A stretch of DNA of 64,000 nt from Pseudomonadota bacterium (GCA_037200975.1 JBBCGI010000001.1:2666001-2730000), one strand, 5' to 3'. Shown: positions 43,637-52,737, numbered from the stretch's first letter. Made by a program: numbers and translations. The notes: generated by a model not told the origin, from the sequence alone.

Positions 43637-44284
43637 GTGCGGTTATCACATAATCAGCTGAATTTCGGCGTTTTAGTGCTGATCGGAAGCTTTGCTCTTG
43701 GAGGTTGCACCTCGGTGCGCGTTCAGCCGGTTAGCGCCGAGCACAAAATTACCCACGTCTGTATCAGCGACAACCCTCGCGTAATGGTCGGCGATTTTGT
43801 CGACGTCATGCGGGAGGGCTTCCAAAAGTACGGGATCACGAGCCAAGTGATTACTGGATCGATGGCGCCGGGATGTCCCTTTACCTCCGAATACACCGCC
43901 CGGCGTACTTGGGATCTTGCGATGTACATGACGGATGCGCAGATCGACATTCTCCGCGACGGCCGACAGATCGCGACCGCCAACTACCATCTCAAGGGCG
44001 GCGGCGGCTTCTCGCTCAATAAATGGGCCAATACGAGAACAAAGATCTTGCCGGTCATGGATCAAGTGCTCGCCCAGGTGGTCCGGCCGAGCGGCCCCTC
44101 GATCGCGACGGCGAATCCTGACGTGCCAGTGAGCCTGAATGAGAGTTCCGCCCGCGCGGCTGATCCTGCGCCAACGAGCGAACTCACTCGGAAACTGTCC
44201 GATCTCAAAGACGCGTTCGATGTGGGGTTGATAACCCGGGAAGAGTACGAATCGAAGCGTAAAGATCTGATCACCAATCTGTAG
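43637..44284 (+). CDS. Lipoprotein with C-terminal SHOCT domain (Sbal_3080-like)
   Basis: 215 aa. The signal peptide (GVLVLIGSFALGGC) ends in a lipobox whose cysteine is residue 25. The body (HVCISDNPRVMVGDFVDVMR, CPFTSEYTARRTWDLAMYM) resembles Sbal_3080-type lipoproteins. The last 35 residues (LTRKLSDLKDAFDVGLITRE, then EYESKRKDLI) form a SHOCT motif, a short C-terminal module seen on many bacterial proteins. The GTG at 43637 is chosen because AAGGAG is six bases upstream. Confidence 0.82.
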   Translation: MRLSHNQLNFGVLVLIGSFALGGCTSVRVQPVSAEHKITHVCISDNPRVMVGDFVDVMREGFQKYGITSQVITGSMAPGCPFTSEYTARRTWDLAMYMTDAQIDILRDGRQIATANYHLKGGGGFSLNKWANTRTKILPVMDQVLAQVVRPSGPSIATANPDVPVSLNESSARAADPAPTSELTRKLSDLKDAFDVGLITREEYESKRKDLITNL

Positions 44285-44288
44285 CGCA

Positions 44289-44570
44289 ATGGCACGTAAA
44301 AAGCTCTCCAGCTTTGACGACGTGATCAAAGTCGCATCGACGATCCCTTGGTGGGCCAGTGTCGCACTCGCGCTCGTAGCCTTCGTGGGTCTGCATCAAT
44401 TGGCGGATCAAAAGTCGGATCCACGTTCGGTGAAGAGCGTCGAGGACTTGAGTCAGCACATCAGTGCTGCGTACATTCAGACTCTTGCGGCATTTCTTCA
44501 GTACATCGTCCCTGCCGGACTGTTGTTAGGCGCATTTGTTGGATTCGCGAAGAAGATTGTGTCGGGTCGT
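44289..44570 (+). pseudogene. N-terminal remnant of a membrane-anchored Mrr-like restriction endonuclease
   Basis: The start MARKKLSSFDDVIKVASTIP and two hydrophobic segments (WWASVALALVAFVGLHQLA; FLQYIVPAGLLLGAFVGFA) match the membrane N-terminus of Mrr-type restriction endonuclease proteins. The conserved sequence stops near FAKKIVSG at about 44570, and the frame then runs to 44660 through antisense codons of the next gene. The catalytic domain is missing. The likely cause is a deletion that joined this gene tail-to-tail with the minus-strand gene. Confidence 0.7.
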
Positions 44571-45396
44571 GACCACGTTGGTCGTCGCACACGCTGCCAC
44601 GCAGATCGATTCGCAGGCCGCCCGTTCCCGGCGCCACGCCTTCGATTGCCGGCTCCTTGAACCGCACATCCGACATCGCCCGCGCCTGGTTGACGCCGAC
44701 CTGGCCTAACTTGTCGAGCAGCGTCATCGCGCAGACCTCGCGTGAAGGGCGATCCAGCGTCGAGCGCGGCGGCGCCACCGCCGGTGCGTTCGTCGCAACC
44801 GCACTCGCCACCCGGCCAGCCGGCGCGGGCGCAGTCACAGCCTTCCCGCCGCCCACGCGCACGAACGTACAAGGATCCGCCCCGATCCGCGTCGACGTGA
44901 GCTCCTGCACGCGATTGCGATCGACCACCTTGAAGACCAGCAACCGCATGAACGTCTTCGGCACCACGCCGACGATGCCCTCGTTCCCGCGGTAATCGAC
45001 CTCCGTCATCATCTGCTCGCCGAAGCCTTCGTCGTTGCTCCACAACGCCTCGGCACGAAAATCCCAGATCCCGTCGCCGAACACCATCTCGCACGCCGGC
45101 CGCGAAATCATCGCGTTCAATTCCGCGAACGGGTTGGCGGCCGCGGTCTTCGTCTTGTCCAGTTTCCACTGGCCTAACAAGCCATTGCGTTGCGCCGGCA
45201 GCGGCGCTGTGGTCAGGAACATCGCGCGGTCCTCCTAGACCTGGCCGCTGAGTCGCTCCTGCAAGCGGTGCTGGTTGTCCATGAATGTGGCGAAGCTCTC
45301 GGCGGACTGCGCAGCCATTTCCGTCTGCCGCTGCTCTGCCTGCGCCGAGGCGGCAACGACAAACGCGGCAAGCGCGAAGACATTCGAGAGTTTCAT
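44571..45396 (-). pseudogene. Secreted lipocalin-like protein with in-frame TAG and lost 3' end
   Basis: From an ATG at 45396 the frame gives a good signal peptide (MKLSNVFALAAFVVAASAQA) and QRQTEMAAQSAESFATFMDN, then a TAG at 45237-45235. The same frame continues through EDRAMFLTTAPLPAQ and GLLGQWKLDKTKTAAANPF to about 44571. The second part has no export signal of its own, so the TAG most likely interrupts one gene. A restart at 45222 would give a cytosolic 253-aa product running to 44461. The 3' end after RIDLRGSVC is replaced by antisense of the truncated nuclease gene. Function unknown. Confidence 0.6.
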
Positions 45397-45477
45397 GGGC
45401 GGTTCTTATGACGGCCCTTGAACGGTGCTGGCAATGAAGGACGTTCAAAGCCGCGAATCGTCAGGACCCGTGCGGCC

Positions 45478-45837
45478 ATGCGCCCGATTCACGGGGCTGC
45501 CACACAACCATCAGATTGCGTTGGCACGCTGCCGTCCATCGAGCCGCTGCTGCAGGACGTCAACGTGGACACAGTGAATCATTCTGGCAACACCGGTCCT
45601 CGCGCCGAAGTCGTCAGCGGCGACGAGCGCGAGCGCCGCCTGGCGCTCGCGGAACAACGTTATGCCGCGGCCCGTGACGCCTACGACAAGGCACGCGCGG
45701 AATTGCGTGAGCTGGCCAGCCGTAGCGATGCAAAACCGCAACTCGTGGCCGCCGCGCGTGCGCGGCTCGATGCGGTGGTCGCGCGATGTACGCGGCTGCG
45801 CGCCCTGATCGACGAACTGGAAGATCGGCTGGGCTGA
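45478..45837 (+). CDS. Short coiled-coil protein of unknown function
   Basis: About 119 aa from the ATG at 45478; GTG codons near 45565 are also possible starts. The last 75 residues (DERERRLALAEQRYAAARDA, then YDKARAELRELA and LRALIDELEDRLG) form a long amphipathic helix or coiled coil. There is no signal peptide. Codon usage fits the neighbours, which supports coding, but no family is recognised. Confidence 0.5.
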   Translation: MRPIHGAATQPSDCVGTLPSIEPLLQDVNVDTVNHSGNTGPRAEVVSGDERERRLALAEQRYAAARDAYDKARAELRELASRSDAKPQLVAAARARLDAVVARCTRLRALIDELEDRLG

Positions 45838-45967
45838 TCGCGCGGCATTCAGCTGACATGGATCATCGGCGCTCGCCTAAGAGCGCCGCGCCGCTCTTCG
45901 CAACAAGGACAAAGACGACGCCACACTCAGACTTCTCGGACTGCGAAACGCCCGTTTCGGGAGCATC

Positions 45968-47029
45968 ATGGCCGCCGTGACCATCCCACCACCTGCACCC
46001 GGCGCACTCGATCGCGACGAACGGAAACGCCTGCGTGCCGTGCTCGTGCACTTTCAGAAACCCTCGACGGCCCGCGCCTTGTGGCAGCTCTTCAACACCA
46101 TCATTCCGTATGCGCTGCTCTGGGTGCTGATGTGGTTCGTGAAGGACATTTCGCTGTGGTTCGCGGTCCCGCTTGCCGTGCTGGCCGGCACGCTGCTGGT
46201 GCGTGTCTTCATCTTCTTCCACGACTGCGGCCACGGCTCGTTCTTCAAATCGCACTGGGCGAATGCCGTGTTCGGGTTCCTGTGCGGTGTCCTCACGTTC
46301 ACGCCTTACTACCATTGGCGCTGGCAGCACGCGATTCACCATGGCACGTCGAGCCGCCTCGACAAACGCGGCGTCGGGGACATCTGGACGATGACGGTGC
46401 AGGAGTACCTGGAATCCACGCGCTGGAAGCGTTTTTCCTACCGCTTCGTGCGCAACCCGTTCGTGCTGTTCGTGATCGCGCCGCTGTACGTGTTCCTGTT
46501 CCGCCAGCGCTTCGCGGCTTCCGACGCGAGCCCGCGCGAACGTTACTCGGTGTGGCTCATGAATCTCGCGCTGTTGGTGGTCGCCGTGCTGATGAGCTGG
46601 GCATTCGGCTTCTGGACCTATCTACTCCTGCAGGGCGTGGCATGGATGGTGGCCGGCGCGTCGGGCATCTGGCTGTTCTACATCCAGCACCAGTTCGAAG
46701 ACGCATACTGGGAACGCGACGAGTTGTGGGATTACACGGCCGCCGCGCTGCAGGGCAGCTCGTATTACAAGCTGCCCCGCTTGTTGCAATGGCTGTCGGG
46801 CAACATCGGGTTCCATCACATCCACCACCTGGCTTCGAACATCCCCAATTACAATCTGGAGCGCTGCCATCTCGCGGACCCGGTGTTCCAGCAGGTCACA
46901 CCGATCACGCTGTTCGGCAGCCTGACATCCCTCAATTTCCGGCTGTGGGATGAAACGTCGAAGAAGCTGGTGAGCTTCCGCCGCATCCGGCACCTGCGGA
47001 AGAAGCCGCGCGACCCGCGCGGCGATTAG
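45968..47029 (+). CDS. Membrane fatty acid desaturase
   Basis: 353 aa with several transmembrane segments. The three histidine boxes of the di-iron site are present: HDCGH near residue 87, HAIHH near 123, and HHIHHLAS near 286. The layout fits the delta-12/omega-6-like acyl-lipid desaturase group that inserts a double bond into membrane lipids. Region 45838-45967 upstream has a short GC-rich inverted repeat (AAGAGCGCCGCGCCGCTCTT) and no gene. Confidence 0.92.
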   Translation: MAAVTIPPPAPGALDRDERKRLRAVLVHFQKPSTARALWQLFNTIIPYALLWVLMWFVKDISLWFAVPLAVLAGTLLVRVFIFFHDCGHGSFFKSHWANAVFGFLCGVLTFTPYYHWRWQHAIHHGTSSRLDKRGVGDIWTMTVQEYLESTRWKRFSYRFVRNPFVLFVIAPLYVFLFRQRFAASDASPRERYSVWLMNLALLVVAVLMSWAFGFWTYLLLQGVAWMVAGASGIWLFYIQHQFEDAYWERDELWDYTAAALQGSSYYKLPRLLQWLSGNIGFHHIHHLASNIPNYNLERCHLADPVFQQVTPITLFGSLTSLNFRLWDETSKKLVSFRRIRHLRKKPRDPRGD

Positions 47030-47042
47030 GGACGCGCCTGGC

Positions 47043-47579
47043 TCAACCCAGCGGTCGCGCGAGTACGGTCTGGGAGGTGACGTCCCCGGCGGTCAGATAC
47101 ATCTCTCCTTCCGAGCGCGCCAGCGAGAACTTCATGCGCCGTTCCAGGCGCGTGACGAGTTGCGCGAGCCACGCGCGATCGAACACGAATACTTCGAGTT
47201 TCTCGGCGCGGTGGATTTTCGCCGCGTCGAGTTTGGCAACCCACTGCGCCGGATCCTTGTGCGTGTACACCGCCACACGCGGCGCCGCCTTGCTGGCGCG
47301 ATGCAGCCGATCGGGCTCCGGGAGGCCGATGTCGATCCAGGTCTTGAGCGCACCGGTCAGATCGCGTACGGAGATTGCCGGTTCATCGGGATCCGATAGC
47401 CCCTTCGAGAAGTTTATGCCCTCGGAGAACTCCAGGCAGTACGCAAGGACACGCGTCAGCAGATAGTCCGGCGTCTCGCTCGGATGCTGCGCCACGCGCA
47501 GGTTCAGCGACTCGTAGACGCCGCGATCGGAATCGGCGAGTTCGATGTCGAACGTGTAGATGGTTGCCCCGAGCGCCAT
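47043..47579 (-). CDS. yaeQ: YaeQ-family protein
   Basis: 178 aa, the usual family length. Typical segments are MALGATIYTFDIELADSDRG, VYESLNLRVAQHPSETPDYL, KTWIDIGLPEPDRLHRASKA and FVFDRAWLAQLV. YaeQ has a PD-(D/E)XK-like fold, but its cellular role is unclear. It ends 13 nt from the convergent desaturase gene. The GH51 gene ends just upstream on the same strand. Confidence 0.93.
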   Translation of the reverse strand: MALGATIYTFDIELADSDRGVYESLNLRVAQHPSETPDYLLTRVLAYCLEFSEGINFSKGLSDPDEPAISVRDLTGALKTWIDIGLPEPDRLHRASKAAPRVAVYTHKDPAQWVAKLDAAKIHRAEKLEVFVFDRAWLAQLVTRLERRMKFSLARSEGEMYLTAGDVTSQTVLARPLG

Positions 47580-47580
47580 G

Positions 47581-49137
47581 TTATTCCAGCGCCACCACGG
47601 TCACCGATGCGGGCGCCAGAGTCACGGCCGACAATTTCACGCTCACCGCTTTCGGTTTCACCGTTTCCTGCGCCTCGAACGTATTCACGCTGTTGAACCG
47701 CGGCGCGCTCAACGTCTCTCCGCGCACGCGCGTTGCCTTCACACCGGGAACCTGCACATCGATCGTGACCGCGCGATGCGGATCGAGGTTGGTGAGCGCC
47801 AACCATACCTTGCCATCCTTGCCCTTCGCCGCGATGGCATCCACGCGCGGCACTTCGATATCTCCATGTTCATACGTGCCGGCGTCTAACTGCACGGGCA
47901 GGAACACCGCGTCCTGGAATGGCACGTACATCTTGAAAACATGGTAGGTAGGCGTCAGGAGCATCTTTTCATCGCGCGTGAAGATCATCGCCTGCAGCAC
48001 ATTCACCATCTGCGCGATATTGGCGATGCGTACGCGATCCGCATGCCGCGCGAACGCGTTGATGTTGAGCGCCGCGATGACGGCATCGCGCTGGCTGTTC
48101 TGCTGCTCGAGAAACCCTTCTTGTGTCCCTGGCGTCTTTTCCAGCCACACGCCCCACTCGTCGACGGACAGCAACACTTTCTTCCCGGGGTCGTATCTAT
48201 CCATGATGTCGCCGTGGATTTTCAGCAGGTCGTACATGCGCCGCGTTTCCTTGAGCAGCGTGGCGTAGTCGTCCTCGTCGAAATCCACGGACTTGAACGC
48301 CGGCGGAAATTTCACGACGGTATAGAAATGCAGCGAGATGCCCTCGATGTCCCAGGCCCAGGTCTTGTTCTTCCACGCGGCCATCACGGCCTGGGTGTAT
48401 TCGGTGTGCCCGCTGTCGGGTCCGACGGCGATCCGCCGCATGGGTTGTTTGCCGTTGTAGTTGCGCGCGTAGCGGGCGTACACCTTGAGCTGGTCGGTGT
48501 AGTACTCGGGCGTCATCGAGCCGCCGCAACCCCAGGTCTCGTTGCCGAGGCCGAGAATCGGTACACGATACGGTTCGGGGTGTCCATTGGCGGCGCGCTG
48601 CTGCTGCAGCGCCGTGGGCTGGGGTGTCGTCAGGTACTCGAGCCAGTCCGCGGCTTCGGCGGCGGTACCGGATCCGACATTGATGGATAGATAGGCGTCG
48701 GCGCCGATCTGCTCGAGGAAATCGAAATACTCGTGTGTGCCGAAAGTGTTCGGCTCGATTACACCGCCCCAGTTGGGATTGAGCGTGGCGGGGCGTTTAT
48801 CGCGCGGCCCGATGCCATTTTTCCAGTGGTACTCATCGGCGAAGCAGCCGCCCGGCCAGCGCACGTTCGGCACTTTGATGGCCTTGAGCGCCGCGACCAC
48901 GTCGTTGCGGATGCCGCGCGTATTGGGGATCTTCGAATCCGGCCCGACCCAGATACCCTCATAGATGCCGCGGCCGAGATGCTCGGCGAACTGGCCGAAG
49001 ATGTTGCGGTCGATCGTGGCGCCGGGTTTCGCGGCATCGACGGTGATGCGGATGGTGTCGGCGGCTGGCGCTGCGGCCGGAAGGCCTCCGGCGGTCAAGA
49101 CAGCAGCCACGCACAAGGCGGCGCGCAAGTGATTCAT
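47581..49137 (-). CDS. Secreted GH51 alpha-L-arabinofuranosidase
   Basis: 518 aa with an N-terminal signal peptide (LRAALCVAAVLTAGGLPAAA). It should release L-arabinofuranose from arabinan or arabinoxylan side chains. The general acid/base glutamate is seen in LGLGNETWGCGGSM near residue 200 and the nucleophile glutamate in VDEWGVW near residue 320. An early IDRNIFGQFAEHLGRGIYEG and RWPGGCFADEYHW are diagnostic of GH51. The stop lies 1 nt before the yaeQ start codon region, so the two are probably co-transcribed. Confidence 0.93.
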   Translation of the reverse strand: MNHLRAALCVAAVLTAGGLPAAAPAADTIRITVDAAKPGATIDRNIFGQFAEHLGRGIYEGIWVGPDSKIPNTRGIRNDVVAALKAIKVPNVRWPGGCFADEYHWKNGIGPRDKRPATLNPNWGGVIEPNTFGTHEYFDFLEQIGADAYLSINVGSGTAAEAADWLEYLTTPQPTALQQQRAANGHPEPYRVPILGLGNETWGCGGSMTPEYYTDQLKVYARYARNYNGKQPMRRIAVGPDSGHTEYTQAVMAAWKNKTWAWDIEGISLHFYTVVKFPPAFKSVDFDEDDYATLLKETRRMYDLLKIHGDIMDRYDPGKKVLLSVDEWGVWLEKTPGTQEGFLEQQNSQRDAVIAALNINAFARHADRVRIANIAQMVNVLQAMIFTRDEKMLLTPTYHVFKMYVPFQDAVFLPVQLDAGTYEHGDIEVPRVDAIAAKGKDGKVWLALTNLDPHRAVTIDVQVPGVKATRVRGETLSAPRFNSVNTFEAQETVKPKAVSVKLSAVTLAPASVTVVALE

Positions 49138-49259
49138 CGAGAGCCCCCTTCGAAAAGCTGCGCGGAAATTATCACACCGAAGGGGATGAGGAGGGATGTA
49201 CCCGAGAATCGTGCATGCCCGGCGTTTGATGGCGGGAGTCCGGAGTCTTCTCCAGCTCC

Positions 49260-49300
49260 AAAAAAAAGCCCGGCCAGGTCCTGCGACCCGGCCGGGCTTT
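49260..49300 (-). terminator. Rho-independent terminator of the 49.3-kb lipoprotein gene
   Basis: A 10-bp stem (AAGCCCGGCC at 49266-49275 with GGCCGGGCTT at 49290-49299) closes a 14-nt loop. On the minus strand it is followed by a run of about eight T residues (the A-run at 49260-49267). It lies 13 nt past the stop of the minus-strand lipoprotein gene. Confidence 0.88.
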
Positions 49301-49312
49301 CCCGGATGCTAG

Positions 49313-49906
49313 TTAGAGTGATGCGACGGTTGAACCGATCCCGAGTTGATCCTTGAGCTTCTCGGCCTTCATCTGCACGGCACGGCCCTTGTCCGTGGCC
49401 GCGAACGTATCGCCCGAGGACGCGGCGGAGGTGGCTTCAGCCCACGTCGCCTTCATGCCCTTGAGCTCTTCCTTCGCCGACGCGAGCGTCTCCTTGCTGA
49501 TCTCCTTCGGCAACGCGCCACCGGAGAGCGCTGCGACGCGCGATTCGAGTTCCTGCACCGTTTTCGGAACCTCGGTATTCAGCTCTTCCCATTCGTTATG
49601 CGCCGCGGCGCTCAACGTCTTCATCGAATTCGTCGCCTCATACGCCGCGGCGTATTCGGTATTGATCTGCGGAACATCCTTGATCACCGCCGAGTACTTC
49701 TCCGCGGCGAGATTCGCCTTCATGCGGGCGAGCGTGGCGTCCACCGCGGCCAGCTCCTTCGGCGCGAATTGGGTTGCCTCGGGGCGCAGTGTTTCCACCG
49801 ATTCGGTGGCTTGTGCGACGGCCTTGTTGGCGGGTTCTTCGCTGCCGCAGCCCATCATCAGGATAGTGGCCGCCGCGAGCGGCAGGAATGCACTGGATAT
49901 ACGCAT
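49313..49906 (-). CDS. Helical lipoprotein of unknown function
   Basis: 197 aa. The signal peptide MRISSAFLPLAAATILMMGC ends in a lipobox cysteine at residue 20. The mature part is almost all helix (ELAAVDATLARMKANLAAEK, TVQELESRVAAL), so it may be a periplasmic coiled coil. GAGGAG lies 8 nt before the ATG at 49906. The protein family is not recognised. A strong terminator follows. Confidence 0.78.
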   Translation of the reverse strand: MRISSAFLPLAAATILMMGCGSEEPANKAVAQATESVETLRPEATQFAPKELAAVDATLARMKANLAAEKYSAVIKDVPQINTEYAAAYEATNSMKTLSAAAHNEWEELNTEVPKTVQELESRVAALSGGALPKEISKETLASAKEELKGMKATWAEATSAASSGDTFAATDKGRAVQMKAEKLKDQLGIGSTVASL

Positions 49907-50051
49907 GATCAGCTCCTCACTTGTTAGGGCCCACCATAACGAGGCCTCACAAGAATCCGTGTAAGACAAACACCCGCGTTCCGGCGAGCCGCGTCCGAAT
50001 GGACCCGAGGACCGTCGCGCGCCAGCGACGTCATCCGTCCTGCACGCGCTG

Positions 50052-50411
50052 TTATTTGCTGTCGAGCCCCAGCCGTTCGCGGACTGCCGCGTCTATCTCT
50101 TCATCGGTGACGCCGAGCTGCGCTTCTTCCGCCTGGTCGAGTCCGCCGCCGAGACCTGCTTCTTCCGCTGCAACGATTCCATCGGCTCCGATGTCCGATT
50201 CGAGATCCAGCTCGGCATCGTTCTCCACGCTGGCGCGTTCGCCGGTGCCGTTGCGATCGGATGTGTTATCCAACCCGCCAACGCCCACCATGTCGGCGCC
50301 GGTGTCGGAACTGTCGCTCGGGCCCAGCGAGCGGATGTCGTGGCCCTTGGGAAATTCATTGCCCGATTCATCGAGCAGCGAATCGAGATCGATGGGATTT
50401 GGCTTCGGCAT
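50052..50411 (-). CDS. Small acidic protein of unknown function
   Basis: 119 aa and strongly acidic (DLDSLLDESGNEFPKGHD, then ASVENDAELDLESDIGAD). The C-terminus DEEIDAAVRERLGLDSK could be a short helix. The start at 50411 is picked because AAGAGGTG lies 6-8 nt upstream; the longer in-frame extension to 50666 is arginine-rich and antisense-like, so it is not believed. There is no signal peptide. It is probably soluble and disordered. Confidence 0.6.
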   Translation of the reverse strand: MPKPNPIDLDSLLDESGNEFPKGHDIRSLGPSDSSDTGADMVGVGGLDNTSDRNGTGERASVENDAELDLESDIGADGIVAAEEAGLGGGLDQAEEAQLGVTDEEIDAAVRERLGLDSK

Positions 50412-50511
50412 GATGCACCTCTTGCCGCCAGCCTGCGGGCCGCGCGGGCGCGCCGTGATCAGCGGGCGCCGTGCAACCGTGTAGGAACGCCCGAGACGCG
50501 TGGATTCAGCT

Positions 50512-51192
50512 TCATTGATTGGGCGAGCGGGCCCCGGCGCGCACCTTCGCCACATCCAGCGCGCTGCGAAGCGCCTCCGCCCATTTCGCGAACATCTTCT
50601 GCGCGTTGTGATACGCGCTGATGCGATCCGCGCGCTCGAGGATCTGCGTCTCGGAATCCTCTTCATAGTCCTTCGCGCGCGCGATCAATGCGCCGCTCGG
50701 CCCGTCGAACCCCAGCACGCGCAATGTCATCTCGCCATCGGTATACGCGAGCGTCTTCTTGTCACCCAGCGGTTCGGGGCCCGCGAAGTCGGCCTTTTCG
50801 ATACTGGCGCGCAAGCGGATCACATCCTTGTCCGGCGACTCGGCGATCGTGTAGCCGCCGTGCGCCAGCTCGGCGACCAGCTTCTCGCGCAGCAGCCGCG
50901 CGAGTTCACCGCGAAACGCTTCGAATTCACGGTCGCTCAGATCCGGATGTTGTTTGCGCCAGTCCTTTTTGAACGTGATCTCGATGGGGTCGAGCATCAC
51001 GCGCTGGTAGTTCGCGAGCGACACGCCCGGGGCGACATACAGCTCGTCGAACAGCGAGACGTCGACGCGCTGCAGACCGTCGTCCGAAACTTCCGCCGCC
51101 GCCGGCGGAGCGGAGGCGCAGCCGGCCAGCATCGCGGACGCGCCCAGGACGATGGCCGCAAGTTTGAATGGGTGTCCCACTTTTCGCTTCAT
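50512..51192 (-). CDS. DUF3313-like lipoprotein
   Basis: 226 aa. The signal peptide (FKLAAIVLGASAMLAGC) ends in a lipobox. The body (VDVSLFDELYVAPGVSLANY, VMLDPIEITFKKDW, LRASIEKADF) fits the DUF3313 family of exported proteins of unknown role. The gene lies between the acidic-protein gene and AraC copy 2, all on the minus strand but with gaps of about 70-100 nt. Confidence 0.75.
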   Translation of the reverse strand: MKRKVGHPFKLAAIVLGASAMLAGCASAPPAAAEVSDDGLQRVDVSLFDELYVAPGVSLANYQRVMLDPIEITFKKDWRKQHPDLSDREFEAFRGELARLLREKLVAELAHGGYTIAESPDKDVIRLRASIEKADFAGPEPLGDKKTLAYTDGEMTLRVLGFDGPSGALIARAKDYEEDSETQILERADRISAYHNAQKMFAKWAEALRSALDVAKVRAGARSPNQ

Positions 51193-51264
51193 AGTGCCCT
51201 CGACATTGATGGCAAACCTACGCTTAACAAGGGCGGCGTGCCAAGCCCGCGAGCGCGGGCGGGC

Positions 51265-52092
51265 TCACGCGGATGCTTCCTTCCGCCACTCCCGCGGGCT
51301 GCGGCCGCTCTGCGCCTTGAACGCGCGCGACAATGCGGCCTCGCTGCCGTACCCGACATCCTGCGCGATCAGCTTGAGCGACTTGCCCGCCAGCAAGGCC
51401 TTCTGCGCCAGGCCCACGCGCCAGCGTTGTAGATAGGCACCGGGCGTCGCACCGACGGTGTCGCGGAAGCTGTTGGCGAACACGCTGCGCGACATGCCGC
51501 ACACGGCCGCGAGGTCTTCCAGGCACCATTCCTTGTGCGGCTCATCGTGCATCGAGGTGAGTGCGTGGCGCAGTTGCGGATGCGCCATTCCGCCGAGCAT
51601 GCCCACTTGCGTCTTTTTCTGCTCCATGAGCTGGCGCAACACCTGGATCAACACGACTTCGAACAGCCGGTCGAGCATCGCCTGCCGGCCGCAGTACTGC
51701 TCATGCGCTTCGATGAACAACAGGTTCAGCACGGCCTCACAACCGTGCAGTTGATCGAGCGGCAAACAAACAAAGGGCGGCAGCGCGGCGGCGATGGGGT
51801 TCGCGCTGCCGCCTTCGAAGCTCAGGTTTGCGCAGACGAAATCTGCGCCGCGTTCGGAATCGGAGATGAAGCGGTGCGCCATCGGCCGCGGATACAACAG
51901 CAGACTCGGTTGTTCGATACGTGCTGCGACGCTTCTGTCATGCCGCACTTCCACCTTGCCGGCGCGGACCAGGTGCAGTTGTCCGTACGGGCCTGTGCCA
52001 TCCAGCGAAGTGATGCCGCACAACGCGCCGGCGTGAAACGTGCGGGCGCTGACAGCGAAATGGGCGAGCAGGGCCTGGAGTCGATCTGCCAT
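51265..52092 (-). CDS. AraC-family regulator, copy 2
   Basis: 275 aa with a clear ATG (MADRLQALLAHFAVSARTFH). Cupin-like N-terminal domain (SLLLYPRPMAHRFISDSERG) and C-terminal AraC DNA-binding domain (GMSRSVFANSFRDTVGATPG; DVGYGSEAALSRAFKAQSG). It is closely similar to the regulator at 36536-37447 and, like it, divergent from an Ohr gene. It probably controls the ohr gene 109 nt away. The effector is unknown; no redox cysteine pair stands out, although several cysteines occur in the sensor domain. Confidence 0.88.
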   Translation of the reverse strand: MADRLQALLAHFAVSARTFHAGALCGITSLDGTGPYGQLHLVRAGKVEVRHDRSVAARIEQPSLLLYPRPMAHRFISDSERGADFVCANLSFEGGSANPIAAALPPFVCLPLDQLHGCEAVLNLLFIEAHEQYCGRQAMLDRLFEVVLIQVLRQLMEQKKTQVGMLGGMAHPQLRHALTSMHDEPHKEWCLEDLAAVCGMSRSVFANSFRDTVGATPGAYLQRWRVGLAQKALLAGKSLKLIAQDVGYGSEAALSRAFKAQSGRSPREWRKEASA

Positions 52093-52201
52093 GGGAAATA
52101 CTCTCGATCAAGTAACCAATACGTAAGGTAGCCAATCGTATCGATTCCGCGGGCAAAGTGCACTCCACCAAACGTATTAACCCAACCGCAAGGAGTCGAC
52201 C

Positions 52202-52627
52202 ATGTCCCCCGAAAAGATCCTCTACACCGCCCAGGCGAAGGCAACCGGTGGCCGCGACGGCCGCGCCGTTTCATCCGACCAGGTGCTCGACGTTTCCCTC
52301 GCCACGCCGCGCGAACTCGGCGGCGCCGGTGGCGCGGGCACGAATCCCGAGCAGCTGTTCGCTGCCGGCTACTCGGCCTGCTTCCTGGGCGCGCTCAAAT
52401 TCGTCGCCGGCAAATCGAAGATCGCGCTGCCCGCGGAATCGAACATCACCGGTTCGGTCGGCATCGGTCCGATCGCCACCGGCTTCGCACTGAAAGTGCA
52501 GCTCGAGATCTCCGTGCCCGGCCTGCCGAGGGAGCAGGTGCAGGAGCTGGTCGAGAAGGCGCACCAGGTCTGCCCGTACTCGAACGCCACGCGCGGAAAC
52601 ATCGAAGTCACGCTCGTCGTGCTCTGA
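52202..52627 (+). CDS. ohr: Ohr/OsmC-family organic hydroperoxide reductase, copy 2
   Basis: 141 aa, closely similar to the protein at 37468 ([47 protein letters not shown]). Both catalytic cysteines are kept. AAGGAG lies upstream of the ATG. The two AraC-ohr pairs are in the same arrangement and orientation about 14.7 kb apart, so the pair was duplicated as a unit or one pair was acquired with the island. Confidence 0.91.
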   Translation: MSPEKILYTAQAKATGGRDGRAVSSDQVLDVSLATPRELGGAGGAGTNPEQLFAAGYSACFLGALKFVAGKSKIALPAESNITGSVGIGPIATGFALKVQLEISVPGLPREQVQELVEKAHQVCPYSNATRGNIEVTLVVL

Positions 52628-52651
52628 AACACGGCAGCGGTGGCGCGCAGC

Positions 52652-52737
52652 GGTGCCGGGGTGCAATTCTCGTAATTGAGTAGCCGTTCGTGCGCGCGCC
52701 AGCGCCGGCGCAATTACGAGAATTGCACCCCGGCACC
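52652..52737. repeat. Perfect 27-bp inverted repeat with 32-nt loop (REP-like element A)
   Basis: The left arm at 52652-52678 (core GGGGTGCAATTCTC, inner end GTAATTG) is exactly complementary to 52711-52737. The 32-nt loop begins AGT. It lies 25 nt after the ohr stop. Its inner borders (ATTG-AGT...CAAT), GGGG-containing arms and loop length match the element at 59537-59664, although the arm sequences differ. Confidence 0.92.

Noticed and set aside
44498-45448. A 316-codon minus-strand frame overlapping the lipocalin-like gene
   Set aside because: It is the same strand in another frame; its translation is arginine-rich without domains, whereas the neighbouring frame has a signal peptide and lipocalin-like segments.
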